A DNA stretch of 64,000 nt from Verrucomicrobiota bacterium (GTDB taxonomy: Bacteria > Verrucomicrobiota > Verrucomicrobiia > Chthoniobacterales > Terrimicrobiaceae). This document shows, piece after piece, positions 43,262 to 51,597 of the stretch. The stretch spans positions 1-64,000 of the forward strand of contig JAFKMU010000039.1 in NCBI GenBank assembly GCA_017305195.1, in the 5' to 3' direction. The position numbers and the translations under genes are program-made. The stretch's first letter is position 1. Every line of letters starts with the position of its first letter. The notes under the pieces were generated by a model that was not told the origin of the DNA, made no database searches, and worked only from the letters and a program-made list of their open reading frames with translations.

Positions 43262-43530
43262 ATTTCCAGAAAGGGAGGCAAGGCTCGTCGGGCTGTCCCC
43301 TTGAGCCCCCGCTGGCGCAAATGGCGAGCGCCCGCAAAGGAAAAGACATGGAGCGGGTGAGCATACCGCCAGAGCACAGAGACATCGCAAACGTTTCCTG
43401 CAGTTCAATGCCGGACACCCCCCTTGCGGAAAACGCTCCTCTTGCCTGCGTTGGAACCTGCGACACAAGGCATCGGCGCACGCGACGCCATATCACCCCG
43501 CCGTTGACAGCGGGGTATCCCAACACCACC
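43262..43530. other. Non-coding gap between trxA and the ACT-domain gene
   Basis: No supported gene. A hairpin CCCCGC/GCGGGG around 43498-43518 lies just downstream of the ACT gene on its strand and may end that transcript, but it lacks a T run. Confidence 0.35.
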
Positions 43531-43944
43531 CTACTCGTTCTCGAACAGCTTCGCGGCCTGAAGCACCTTGAGGGCCTTCTTGGGATCAGCCACGCGAACG
43601 ATGAGGAGGCCCTTGCGGGCGGAGGGCATGGACGCCAGATAGGCGTACTCGATATTGATCTTCGCCTTGGACAGGGCGGCCGCGATGCGCGACAGGCTGC
43701 CAGGCCGGTTGTCGTTCTCGACCATGAGCACCTCGGTCTCAAGGACCAGAGTGCCGCGCGTCTCGAAAATGGCCAGCGCCTTGCGGGTATCGCTGACCAC
43801 CAGGCGGACGACCGCATGGTCGACTGTGTCACTGACGGTCAGGCCGTAGATATTGACTCTTTCAGCGGCCAAGGCATCGCAGACTTCCGTCAGGGTGCCG
43901 GGTTTGTTGGCGATGAAAACGGCGAGTTGCTCAACGATTCTCAC
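43531..43944 (-). CDS. Tandem ACT-domain protein
   Basis: About 137 residues with two ACT domains. The first starts VRIVEQLAVFIANKPGTLTEVCDALA; the second contains VLMVENDNRPGSLSRIAAALSKAKINIEYAY. Stand-alone double-ACT proteins are thought to bind amino acids as regulators; the ligand is unknown. The start is uncertain: GTG 43944 gives the typical length, while a longer frame begins inside queD. It is the last gene of a kinase-queE-queD-ACT run. Confidence 0.75.
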   Translation of the reverse strand: MRIVEQLAVFIANKPGTLTEVCDALAAERVNIYGLTVSDTVDHAVVRLVVSDTRKALAIFETRGTLVLETEVLMVENDNRPGSLSRIAAALSKAKINIEYAYLASMPSARKGLLIVRVADPKKALKVLQAAKLFENE

Positions 43945-43991
43945 TTCGGCGCAGAGGGTAATCCCTTCCGCGCCAATAAGCAAGGACGAGG

Positions 43992-44354
43992 CTATTCGCC
44001 GCGATAGATACAGCGGGCGGTCGGCGTCTCGTGCACGATGATCTCCACCACGCCCGGAAGCGAGGGAGTCAATTTGCGCCAGAACCACGCGGCGATGTGC
44101 TCGATGGTCGGGTTTTCCAGCTCGGGCAGCTCGTTGAGGTACTTGTGATCGATGTAGTCGAGCAGCGGCTCCATGGCCCTGCTGATCTCGGCGTGGTCGT
44201 AGACCCAGCCCATGTGGGGGTCCACCTCGCCCTCGACGATGATCTCGACCTTGAAGCTATGGCCGTGCATCGAGCCGCATTTATGCCCGGGAGGCACGTT
44301 GGGCAAAGATTGACCTGCTTCAAAAAAGAAATCCTTAGAGAGACGAGCTTTCAC
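43992..44354 (-). CDS. queD: 6-carboxy-tetrahydropterin synthase QueD
   Basis: Makes 6-carboxy-tetrahydropterin from dihydroneopterin triphosphate in queuosine (7-deazaguanine) synthesis. About 120 residues from GTG 44354, behind AGAGGGG. Conserved blocks: GHKCGSMHGHSF (catalytic Cys and two zinc His), GEVDPHMGWVYDHAEI, DHKYLNELPELENPTIEHIA and the end VHETPTARCIYRGE. The first zinc His of E. coli QueD (AAHRL) is replaced by Gln (AGQSL). It lies seven bases after queE. Confidence 0.92.
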   Translation of the reverse strand: MKARLSKDFFFEAGQSLPNVPPGHKCGSMHGHSFKVEIIVEGEVDPHMGWVYDHAEISRAMEPLLDYIDHKYLNELPELENPTIEHIAAWFWRKLTPSLPGVVEIIVHETPTARCIYRGE

Positions 44355-44361
44355 CCCGGCT

Positions 44362-45018
44362 TTATACCCCTCTGGCGCGCGGTTCCCAAATGAATTTGTG
44401 CATTTGCAGCTGAAACCGGGCGGGAAGCCGGTCGTCGAGCATCCACTGGACAATGTCCTTCGGGTCGATTTTTCCGAAAACCGGGCTCAAAAGCACGGCC
44501 CGTACGCGGGAGCCGAGGTCGTATCGACCGATCTGCTCGCGGGCCCATTCGTAGTCTTCCCGCGAGCCGAGGACGAATTTTACCTCATCCCGCTCCGTCA
44601 GGTGCGGGATATTCTCGTACCGATTGCGTCCGGATTCCCCGCTGGACGGGGTCTTGAGATCGACGATGCGGTGGACGCGCGGGTCGATGCCGGAGATATC
44701 GTGCGCTCCGCTCGTCTCGATGAGCACGGTCTTCCCCGCGTCGCAGAGAGCGGCCATGAGCGGCTTCACGTTCTTTTGCAGGAGCGGCTCACCCCCCGTC
44801 ACCTCGACCATCGGACATGGCATGTCCGACACCTCGGCCAGCACCTCGCTGACCAGGCGTTTCTTTCCCTCGTAAAAGGCATACTCGGTATCGCAGTAGG
44901 AACAGCGCAAGTCGCAGCCGGTCAGGCGGATAAATACGCACGGAAGCCCCGCCCATGTGCTCTCCCCCTGCACCGAGAGGTAGATTTCGTTGATCGTGAG
45001 TTTGGCGTTATCGTCCAC
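44362..45018 (-). CDS. queE: 7-carboxy-7-deazaguanine synthase QueE (radical SAM)
   Basis: Radical SAM enzyme converting the QueD product to 7-carboxy-7-deazaguanine. It is 218 residues. The N-terminal INEIYLSVQGESTWAGLPCVFIRLTGCDL leads into the cluster motif C-x3-C-x2-C (CDLRCSYC) followed by DTEYAF. MVEVTGGEPLLQKNVKPLM is the SAM-binding GGEP segment. It overlaps the end of the FGGY kinase gene by about 11 bases and is followed by queD. QueC is not in the window. Confidence 0.95.
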   Translation of the reverse strand: MDDNAKLTINEIYLSVQGESTWAGLPCVFIRLTGCDLRCSYCDTEYAFYEGKKRLVSEVLAEVSDMPCPMVEVTGGEPLLQKNVKPLMAALCDAGKTVLIETSGAHDISGIDPRVHRIVDLKTPSSGESGRNRYENIPHLTERDEVKFVLGSREDYEWAREQIGRYDLGSRVRAVLLSPVFGKIDPKDIVQWMLDDRLPARFQLQMHKFIWEPRARGV

Positions 45019-46411
45019 GGGCCATCAATGCCTCCAGTTGAGCCTGCTTGCGGCGTTCGTCGAGATAGAGCTTCTGGAGCACGGGCGAAGGCAACACGGG
45101 ATTGCCGAGTTTCTGCTCCTCGATGGGCGCGCCGAGCTTCTCCAGGGCAAAGATCGCCCCGCCTCGCAGTGAAGCCTCGGCCTCGGGATTGGCGTAAAGC
45201 GGGCTGCCGATGACATTGGCGAGGCGGCGAACGGCGGATTTCGATTTGAGGATGCCTCCGCCGAGAATCCATTTCGGCTGGCGGCGACCGGCGATCATCT
45301 CGGCGATGGTGGCGAGGCGCAGGTAAAACCCTTCATTGATCGCCTGCAAGAGGTCGATGGCGGTCGTGTCGTGACGCAGGCCGACGATGGTTCCCTGCGC
45401 CGCCTCGTCCCAGCTCGGAGCGCGCTCAGCGGACCAGAAAGGCAGAACCGTGAGGCCGTGCGTGGCCTGCGGACGCAGCGCGAGGGCTTTCTCGATTTCC
45501 GCGGGATCGTCGGAGAGCTTGAGCTCGCGCAGGCACCATGCGTGAAGGTTGCCCGCGTTGCTCACCGCTCCGCCCACGAGATACCGGGAGGCATCCACCC
45601 GATAAGCGAAAAGGCCGAAGGGCGCCTTGGCGACCGCCCCCTTTTTCATGATGCGCAGGGCTGCGCTGGTGCCGACATTGATGGCTCCGAAACCCGGACG
45701 CGTCGCACCCGAGCCCAGATTGCTCGCTGCTCCGTCGCCGATGGCCGGGAACCACGGCACGTCCTTCCAGAGGGTCGGTTCGTCCGTGACAGGCAGCATC
45801 CGGTCGGCGGAGAAATCACACGCCTCGAGCATGCGTTCGCTCCAGATGAGCTTCGTGGGGTCAAACAACCCTGTGCCAGTAGCCATGCCAATGGCACAGG
45901 TGGCGCGACCAGTGATCTTCCACTGCACCCACTCGGCAGGCGACATCCAGTAGCGCACCTTGCGAAACCGCGACCGGTCGGTGCGCTTGATCCAGAGGAG
46001 CTTGGCCGGCCAGAAGGAGCTCCGCAGCATGCAGCCCGTCTCCTCGTGGACGTCCTGCTCGGAGAACTCGGCCCTAAGGCGGGCGGCGTCCTCGCGGCAG
46101 CGGGAATCCGCCCAGGTGTAAATCGGCGTGAGCGGGTTCCCCTCCTCGTCCGTACCGAGGAGGCTGTGCCAGAAACACGAAACACCCACGCCCGAGATGG
46201 CGTGCCACCCGGCGGCAGCGGCCTTCAGGCAGGCTTTGGCCTGGCGGAGAAGTTCAAAAGGGTCGAGCTCAGCCGTGCCATCGGCAGCGGTGCGGAGGGT
46301 ATAGGTGCGCTGGGCAAAGGTTCCGGGCAGGCGCTTGCCACGCGGATCAAACAGGGCGGCCCGGACGGAGGAGGTGCCCAGGTCCAGGGCCAGGACGGGA
46401 GCTGACTTCAC
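45008..46411 (-). CDS. FGGY-family carbohydrate kinase (gluconokinase-like)
   Basis: Phosphorylates a sugar or polyol with ATP. About 467 residues from GTG 46411; an ATG at 46459 would add 16 residues. The N-terminal phosphate loop is ALDLGTSSVRAALFD, then TWADSRC and YWMSPAEWVQWKITG. The second actin-fold half has GAINVGTSAALRIM and the FGGY-like PKWILGGGILKSKSAVRRLANVIG. Closest in flavour to bacterial gluconate/xylulose kinases, but the substrate is not determinable. Its position upstream of queE looks accidental. Confidence 0.85.
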   Translation of the reverse strand: MKSAPVLALDLGTSSVRAALFDPRGKRLPGTFAQRTYTLRTAADGTAELDPFELLRQAKACLKAAAAGWHAISGVGVSCFWHSLLGTDEEGNPLTPIYTWADSRCREDAARLRAEFSEQDVHEETGCMLRSSFWPAKLLWIKRTDRSRFRKVRYWMSPAEWVQWKITGRATCAIGMATGTGLFDPTKLIWSERMLEACDFSADRMLPVTDEPTLWKDVPWFPAIGDGAASNLGSGATRPGFGAINVGTSAALRIMKKGAVAKAPFGLFAYRVDASRYLVGGAVSNAGNLHAWCLRELKLSDDPAEIEKALALRPQATHGLTVLPFWSAERAPSWDEAAQGTIVGLRHDTTAIDLLQAINEGFYLRLATIAEMIAGRRQPKWILGGGILKSKSAVRRLANVIGSPLYANPEAEASLRGGAIFALEKLGAPIEEQKLGNPVLPSPVLQKLYLDERRKQAQLEALMARGR

Positions 46412-46517
46412 CCGTGAGAATTTCCGCGTTGGCAGAGGGAAAATCCAGCTTCCAGTCAACTTTCGCCGGAATTTTCTTTAGTGCAGGCCCCTCCGGAGCG
46501 GATATGCTACGGCTTCC

Positions 46518-47294
46518 ATGACCCTGCAAGATACACAGAACCAGCGTGATGAACGCCGGTTGCCCATCGACCGCGTGGGCGTAAAGGATCTGCGCTATCC
46601 GATCCAGATTCGCGACAAGGATCACTCGCTGCAAAGCACCATCGCCACGGTGCAGCTCACCGTCGATCTGCCGCACCATTTCAAGGGCACGCACATGAGC
46701 CGCTTCGTCGAGGTGCTCAACTCGCACGGCCCCGTCCTCCATGTCGATAACATCCGCGACGTGCTGGAGCAGCTCACCAAGAAGCTCCAGAGCACCTGCG
46801 CGCATGTCGACTTTGAGTTTCCCTTTTTCCTCGAGAAAAAGGCCCCGGTCACCGGGGCAGTGGGGCTGATCGACTATGTCGCCCGGTTCAACGCCACGAT
46901 GGAAAACGGGAACATGGATTTTGTCGTCACGACGGTCGTCCCTGTCACCACTCTCTGCCCCTGCTCCAAGGCGATCAGCGCCCGGGGCGCGCACAACCAG
47001 CGCGGCCATGTCACGCTCGCCGTCCGCTGCAGCAAGCCTATGTGGATCGAGGACATGATCCGTCTCGTGGAGGACAGCGCGAGCTCCGAACTCTACAGCC
47101 TGCTGAAGCGCCCGGACGAAAAAGCCGTCACCGAGCGCGCCTACGACAACCCGGTTTTCGTGGAAGACCTCGTGCGCAATGTCGCCTCGCGCTGCGAGAG
47201 CGACGCCAACATCCGCTGGTATCGCGTGGAGGCGGAAAACTTCGAGTCGATCCACAACCACAACGCCTACGCCCTGATCGAAAAGCACGGCTAA
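46518..47294 (+). CDS. folE2: GTP cyclohydrolase I, type IB (FolE2)
   Basis: Converts GTP to dihydroneopterin triphosphate, feeding folate and, through QueD, 7-deazaguanines. It is 258 residues with FolE2 signatures: DRVGVKDLRYPIQIRDK, LPHHFKGTHMSRFVEVL, TTLCPCSKAIS (metal-binding Cys) and ENFESIHNHNAYA. FolE2 differs from FolE in its flexible metal use and is often made when zinc is short. It is divergent from the kinase-queE-queD run and nine bases before an anti-sigma-type kinase gene. Confidence 0.95.
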   Translation: MTLQDTQNQRDERRLPIDRVGVKDLRYPIQIRDKDHSLQSTIATVQLTVDLPHHFKGTHMSRFVEVLNSHGPVLHVDNIRDVLEQLTKKLQSTCAHVDFEFPFFLEKKAPVTGAVGLIDYVARFNATMENGNMDFVVTTVVPVTTLCPCSKAISARGAHNQRGHVTLAVRCSKPMWIEDMIRLVEDSASSELYSLLKRPDEKAVTERAYDNPVFVEDLVRNVASRCESDANIRWYRVEAENFESIHNHNAYALIEKHG

Positions 47295-47303
47295 AGCTCA
47301 TCC

Positions 47304-47720
47304 ATGGCGGCGACGGCAGCATACACCATCCAGGCATCCCTGCCGGAGCTGAGCCGGGTGGCGGCCTTGATGACGTCCTTCCTGGAGGACAATGGCACGC
47401 CGCCAGCGGCAGTCTTCGCCGCCAATCTGGCGGTGGAGGAGATCGTCACCAATACGATCAAGTATGGCCTTTTCCCCGATGCGCACCCAGGCATTTCCAT
47501 CGCTGTCAACGTGCTGAATGACCTGGTCGAGGTAGTCGTCGAGGACGAGGCGGGAGCCTTCGATCCCTTCGCCGTGGAGACTCCCGACACCTCCGCGCCG
47601 CTGGCGGAGCGTCCCGTCGGCGGACTCGGCATCCACCTCGTCCGCAACATGCTCGACACGTACTCGTACGAGCGCAAGGGGCATCGCAACATCACCCGCC
47701 TGACCAAGAGCTTCTCATGA
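47304..47720 (+). CDS. ATP-binding anti-sigma/serine kinase (RsbW-like HATPase)
   Basis: A 138-residue cytosolic GHKL-type ATPase. N box NLAVEEIVTNTIKYG, G1 box VVEDEAGAFDPF, G2 box GGLGIHLVRNMLD. Stand-alone domains of this kind are usually anti-sigma factors or regulators in partner-switching pathways with STAS-domain proteins. None is adjacent, so the target is unknown. Nine bases after folE2; its stop overlaps the next start as ATGA. Confidence 0.85.
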   Translation: MAATAAYTIQASLPELSRVAALMTSFLEDNGTPPAAVFAANLAVEEIVTNTIKYGLFPDAHPGISIAVNVLNDLVEVVVEDEAGAFDPFAVETPDTSAPLAERPVGGLGIHLVRNMLDTYSYERKGHRNITRLTKSFS

Positions 47721-48460
47721 GAACCCTTCTTTTTCTTCTCACGGTGGCCCTTTGCCAGTCTGCCTTTGCCCTCGACTCCTCGGTGCGTCAGTTGATCGTC
47801 TCCATCGCCCCGACCTGGGATTCCTCCGTGGGCAAGCTCCAGCTTTTCGAGCGCCAGAAGGACAAGTGGCTCCCCGTGGGAGAACCCGTTCGCGTTCTCT
47901 ACGGCAAGAACGGCCTCGCCTGGGGCAAGGGCGAACTCGGCGAGGAGCAGCAGGGAATCCACAAGACGGAACGCGACAAACGCGCCCCGGCGGGCGTCTT
48001 TGCCCTCGGCACGATCTACACCTACGACAAGGCGCTGCCGGAGGGAGCCGACTACCCCTTTCACACCATCACGGCAGCCGACGCCTGGGTCGACGATCCG
48101 CTAAACCCGCTCTACAACCAGCACGTCGTGGTCGATCCGGCCAACCCGCCGCCGTGGTTTGAAAAGCAGAAGATGCGTCTCGATGACCCACCGCACCGCT
48201 GGCTGGTCGAGATCCGGCACAACAGCGATCCGCCGGTCTCGGGCGCGGGCAGCGCCATTTTCTTCCACATCCAGCGCGGACCGGATCGGCCTTCCGCGGG
48301 CTGCACGGTAATGACTCAGCCCTCCATCGTCCGGCTGATCCGCTGGCTGCGCAAGGGGGACACCCCCCACTACGTCCTGCTCCCCCGGGAGGAATACCTC
48401 AGGCTGTGGAAAACATGGGGACTACCCGATCCGAAGACGTCCCCGGCCTTATTTGACTGA
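47717..48460 (+). CDS. L,D-transpeptidase-family protein (YkuD/ErfK type)
   Basis: A 247-residue exported protein with signal peptide MRTLLFLLTVALCQSAFA. The YkuD-type catalytic region lies near residue 195: FFHIQRGPDRPSAGCTVM, with catalytic Cys and upstream His. In known relatives it makes 3-3 peptidoglycan crosslinks or attaches proteins; the substrate here is inferred. Strong polar start RQLIVSIAPTWDSSVGKLQL is typical. ATGA-coupled to the RsbW-like gene. Confidence 0.85.
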   Translation: MRTLLFLLTVALCQSAFALDSSVRQLIVSIAPTWDSSVGKLQLFERQKDKWLPVGEPVRVLYGKNGLAWGKGELGEEQQGIHKTERDKRAPAGVFALGTIYTYDKALPEGADYPFHTITAADAWVDDPLNPLYNQHVVVDPANPPPWFEKQKMRLDDPPHRWLVEIRHNSDPPVSGAGSAIFFHIQRGPDRPSAGCTVMTQPSIVRLIRWLRKGDTPHYVLLPREEYLRLWKTWGLPDPKTSPALFD

Positions 48461-48521
48461 AATACGCTGTTGTTCTTGCCATTAAGCCTTTTTCCAAGCT
48501 GACTGCCCGAAAGGCCCCCAC

Positions 48522-49784
48522 TTGCCAATCCGCTCCACAGCCTGCGTCATTCTTGCGCTAACGAGTCTCCTGACCTGTCATGCTGAGGACATCCGTCTCA
48601 GCATCAGCTCCAATCCTGGAGCGACGGACGAGTTCACCGGCACGGGCCAGCTGGCCGAGTGGCTGGGATTGAAACCCGACTGGGGCATCCGAGCAGGCGG
48701 GATCTGGGTTGGCGACACGAATTACCTGATCTCGGGCGGAAACAATCCCGGCAGCTGGTCCTGGAACAGCCTCTTCATCGGGGGCCTCGCCGTGGATGCC
48801 GAAAAGCTCATGGGCTGGAAGGGCGCGGAGTTTGGCATCGAGTTTCTGCAATTCAACGGCCAGGCGACCAACCATCAGGCGGGAAGCGCGCAGGGGTACA
48901 ACTCGCTCCCCGGCCCCGATCCGCTCGATCGCTCCGAGCTCTATCAGCTCTGGTGGCGGCAGGAACTCTTTGACGGGAAACTGGTCTTTCGCGTCGGCAA
49001 GCTCGTGCCGACGGATGACTTCAACAACGTCCTGCGGCCCGTACCGGAAAAGGACAGTTCGCTCGCCATCCCGGCAGTGACAGGCCTCGCGTTCACCCCG
49101 GTCTTCGTGAACTCCTCCCTGCTCGGCGTGATGCCGGGCTATTACAACTCGGCCTGCGGCATTACCGTGACGGTCGCCCCCACCAAGGAAACCTATATTT
49201 CCTACGGTTTTTATGACGGCAATGTGGCCTCCGGCGCTCAGACCGGGATGCTCGGCCCGCAGTTCAACGGCTATTACTTTCAGATTCTCGAAGTCGGCGG
49301 AGCGTGGGACATCGCCGGGCTGCCCGGCAGTGCCGGACTCGGAGGCTGGCTGCAAACCGGCGAGATGACTGGAGGCAATGACTCGAGCGAATCCGGCGCT
49401 AGCGGCATTTATCTCTTTGGCTCCCAGCGCCTGTGGCTGCGCCACCCAGGCAGGGACAACTCGGGCATCAGCGCCTTTGCCCAGTTCGGGGCCAATACAT
49501 CGAGCACCCTGCCATTCCGCGAATATCTCGGTACGGGACTCACGGCCTTTGGCCTCGTGCCGGGTCGCCCGGACGATTCCGCCGGCGTCGGCATGGCGCT
49601 GGCGTGGCTGAACGGTAATGACTTCAACCGCAGCAGCGAACTCATGTTCCAGGCCTACTATCAGGCCCATGTCTGGAATGGCATCTACGCCCAGCCCGTG
49701 GTCAGCTTTATCCCCACGCCCGGCGGCGGGTCGGACCTCGACCCGGCCTGGGCCCTGACCATGCGAGTAAGCGTGCTTTTTTAA
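48522..49784 (+). CDS. Carbohydrate-selective porin (OprB family)
   Basis: A 420-residue outer-membrane barrel. TTG start is required to keep the signal peptide MPIRSTACVILALTSLLTCHA. Family features: DWGIRAGGIWVGDTNYLISGG, FGIEFLQFNGQATN, YQLWWRQELFDGKLVFRVGKL, AFTPVFVNSSLLG, and C-terminal strand MRVSVLF ending in Phe as in outer-membrane proteins. It would let sugars diffuse through the outer membrane. The specific sugar is unknown. Confidence 0.88.
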   Translation: MPIRSTACVILALTSLLTCHAEDIRLSISSNPGATDEFTGTGQLAEWLGLKPDWGIRAGGIWVGDTNYLISGGNNPGSWSWNSLFIGGLAVDAEKLMGWKGAEFGIEFLQFNGQATNHQAGSAQGYNSLPGPDPLDRSELYQLWWRQELFDGKLVFRVGKLVPTDDFNNVLRPVPEKDSSLAIPAVTGLAFTPVFVNSSLLGVMPGYYNSACGITVTVAPTKETYISYGFYDGNVASGAQTGMLGPQFNGYYFQILEVGGAWDIAGLPGSAGLGGWLQTGEMTGGNDSSESGASGIYLFGSQRLWLRHPGRDNSGISAFAQFGANTSSTLPFREYLGTGLTAFGLVPGRPDDSAGVGMALAWLNGNDFNRSSELMFQAYYQAHVWNGIYAQPVVSFIPTPGGGSDLDPAWALTMRVSVLF

Positions 49785-49812
49785 ATCCGCCCCCCATCCT
49801 ACTTCCACACCG

Positions 49813-50748
49813 ATGGCCACACTCATCCACGTCCTGCTCACCCGCCTGTCTATTCGTGACGATCGTCGCGACGAAATCGTAGCCTGGCAGGCCGAGGCCG
49901 TCACGATGGCCTCCGGGTTCCAGGGATTCGTCAATGCAGAAGCCAAACCTCCAACATCCAGCGGCAAGATGGAGTGGATCACCATCCAGCGATTCTCTGG
50001 CGCGGAGGAACTGCGGGCCTGGCAGACCTCGACAGAGTGGCTGGGCCTGCTGGAAAAGGCGCGGCATCATCTGCCCGCCGGGACAGAACCGATCGCCGAG
50101 GTGCGAGTCGACAATGCCGAGTCCTCCGAAGGCGTGACCGAGGTCATCATCACCAAGGTCAGGCCCGGTTGCGAGGAGGCCTATCGGGCGTGGGAAACCC
50201 GCGCGCAACAGGCTCAGGCGCGCTTCCCTGGTTACCTCGGTTCGTATGTCCAGCCGCCGACCAGTGCCAGCCAGGGCTGGACGACATTGATGCGTTTCGC
50301 CACGCCAGCGCAGTTGGAAAACTGGCTCAATTCATCCGAGCGCGGCGCGCTGCTGAAGGAATCCGCCGGACTCATTGACTATGCCCACGTGCAGCACGTG
50401 CCCGGGTCTTTTCCCGGCTGGTTCCCCACCGACCCCCGCACGGGGAATGGGCCTCCGAACTGGAAGGCAGCCATGCTCGTTCTCCTAGGCCTTTATCCCA
50501 TCGTCATGCTGGAGGTGCGATTCCTCAGTCCCCTGCTGGCCTCGCTGAATTCCGCCTTCGCCACCTTCCTCGGCAACTCCATCAGCGTCGCCCTGACGAC
50601 CTGGGGCACCATGCCGGTCTTTGTCGCCATCTTCGGCTGGTGGCTTTTCCCAAAGACCCCGAGCCGCAGCATGGACCTGCGCGGAGCCCTCGTCATCCTG
50701 GCCGGCTTCGTCGCCGAGGTCGCCGCGCTCTGGCATCTCCTGTATTGA
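49813..50748 (+). CDS. Tandem ABM-domain membrane protein
   Basis: A 311-residue protein with two antibiotic-biosynthesis-monooxygenase (ferredoxin-like) domains at about 1-95 and 105-195 (MATLIHVLLTRLSIRDDRRDEI, and VTEVIITKVRPGCEEAYRAWE). Three transmembrane helices follow from about residue 220. ABM domains often act as small oxygenases or haem-degrading IsdG-like folds; conserved ligand residues are not evident. Function unknown. It follows the porin gene by 28 bases. Confidence 0.7.
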   Translation: MATLIHVLLTRLSIRDDRRDEIVAWQAEAVTMASGFQGFVNAEAKPPTSSGKMEWITIQRFSGAEELRAWQTSTEWLGLLEKARHHLPAGTEPIAEVRVDNAESSEGVTEVIITKVRPGCEEAYRAWETRAQQAQARFPGYLGSYVQPPTSASQGWTTLMRFATPAQLENWLNSSERGALLKESAGLIDYAHVQHVPGSFPGWFPTDPRTGNGPPNWKAAMLVLLGLYPIVMLEVRFLSPLLASLNSAFATFLGNSISVALTTWGTMPVFVAIFGWWLFPKTPSRSMDLRGALVILAGFVAEVAALWHLLY

Positions 50749-50786
50749 CCTTTCCACAAAACACAACCCACACCCATCCACAACAT

Positions 50787-51272
50787 ATGAGCCAACCCGA
50801 CCACGAAAAATTCATCCGCCGAGCCATTGCCAACTCGCGCCGGGCGTCCCTGGAACTTTGCACCGGAGGAGTCTTCGGAGCAGTGCTCGTCAAGGACGGT
50901 GAAATCATCTCCGAAGGCATGAACCGCGTCGTGGCCAGCCACGACCCCACCTGGCATGCCGAGATGGAGGCCATCCGGCTCGCCTGCATTTCGCTCCAGA
51001 GCTTCAAGCTCACCGACTGCACGCTCTACACCTCGGCGGAGCCCTGCCCGATGTGCATGGCCACGTGCTACTGGGCGGGCATCGACCAGGTGTTTTACGC
51101 CGCCACGGTCGAGGACGCCTTCAAGTACGGCAACTTTGACGACAGCCCGATCTACAAGCAGCTCGCCCTCCCCAAGGAAGAGCGTACGATCAAGATGACC
51201 CAGCTGCTCCGCGAGGAAGCCGTGGAGGTCTGGAAGCAGTACCACGAGAAGCCCGACCGGGTTCAGTACTAA
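50787..51272 (+). CDS. Nucleoside/guanine deaminase (cytidine deaminase-like)
   Basis: A 161-residue cytosolic zinc hydrolase. Zinc motifs H-A-E (WHAEMEAIRLAC) and P-C-x-x-C (EPCPMCMATCYW) are complete. The C-terminal part (EDAFKYGNFDDSPIYKQLALP) resembles small guanine deaminases (GDEase) more than tRNA-adenosine deaminase TadA. ATG at 50787 opens the conserved part; upstream codons lie in the previous gene. An intrinsic terminator follows. Confidence 0.85.
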   Translation: MSQPDHEKFIRRAIANSRRASLELCTGGVFGAVLVKDGEIISEGMNRVVASHDPTWHAEMEAIRLACISLQSFKLTDCTLYTSAEPCPMCMATCYWAGIDQVFYAATVEDAFKYGNFDDSPIYKQLALPKEERTIKMTQLLREEAVEVWKQYHEKPDRVQY

Positions 51273-51299
51273 CCCGCAACGGTTCAAAGAAATTGCAAC

Positions 51300-51327
51300 A
51301 GAGCGCCGGGTGATGCATCCGGCGCTC
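51300..51327 (+). terminator. Intrinsic terminator of the deaminase gene
   Basis: AGAGCGCCGG / CCGGCGCTCT stem with a short loop, followed by a run of T, 27 bases after the stop. Confidence 0.9.
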
Positions 51328-51597
51328 TTTTTTTGGCCGGATCGAGGGGGCATGCGACCCCTTGTGGTTTCCGCGGCCGCAAATCTGCTTCAACCACAAT
51401 ATTTTGATTGTATCCGTGGATCAGGAGATGTATGGGAGTGCTCAGGTTTGGACTGCTCGACCAATCAGCACGTTTGGAATCGCGTCCCGGGTCCGTCACG
51501 GATTCCCAGTCTTCGTCGCCTCTGCTCTTCTCCACCGTCCCCGCCACCTTGTCCGATGGCGCGGCCAGTTTTCCACGTCACCGACTAACCGCAACCT
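51328..51597. other. Leader region before the PIN-PhoH gene
   Basis: Between the terminator and the next start no gene is supported and no strong structure is seen. Small frames here lack protein-like composition. The promoter of the phoH gene must be in this stretch. Confidence 0.4.

Noticed and set aside
43321-44007. Plus-strand frame after trxA
   Set aside because: Runs antisense through the ACT gene; no conserved features.
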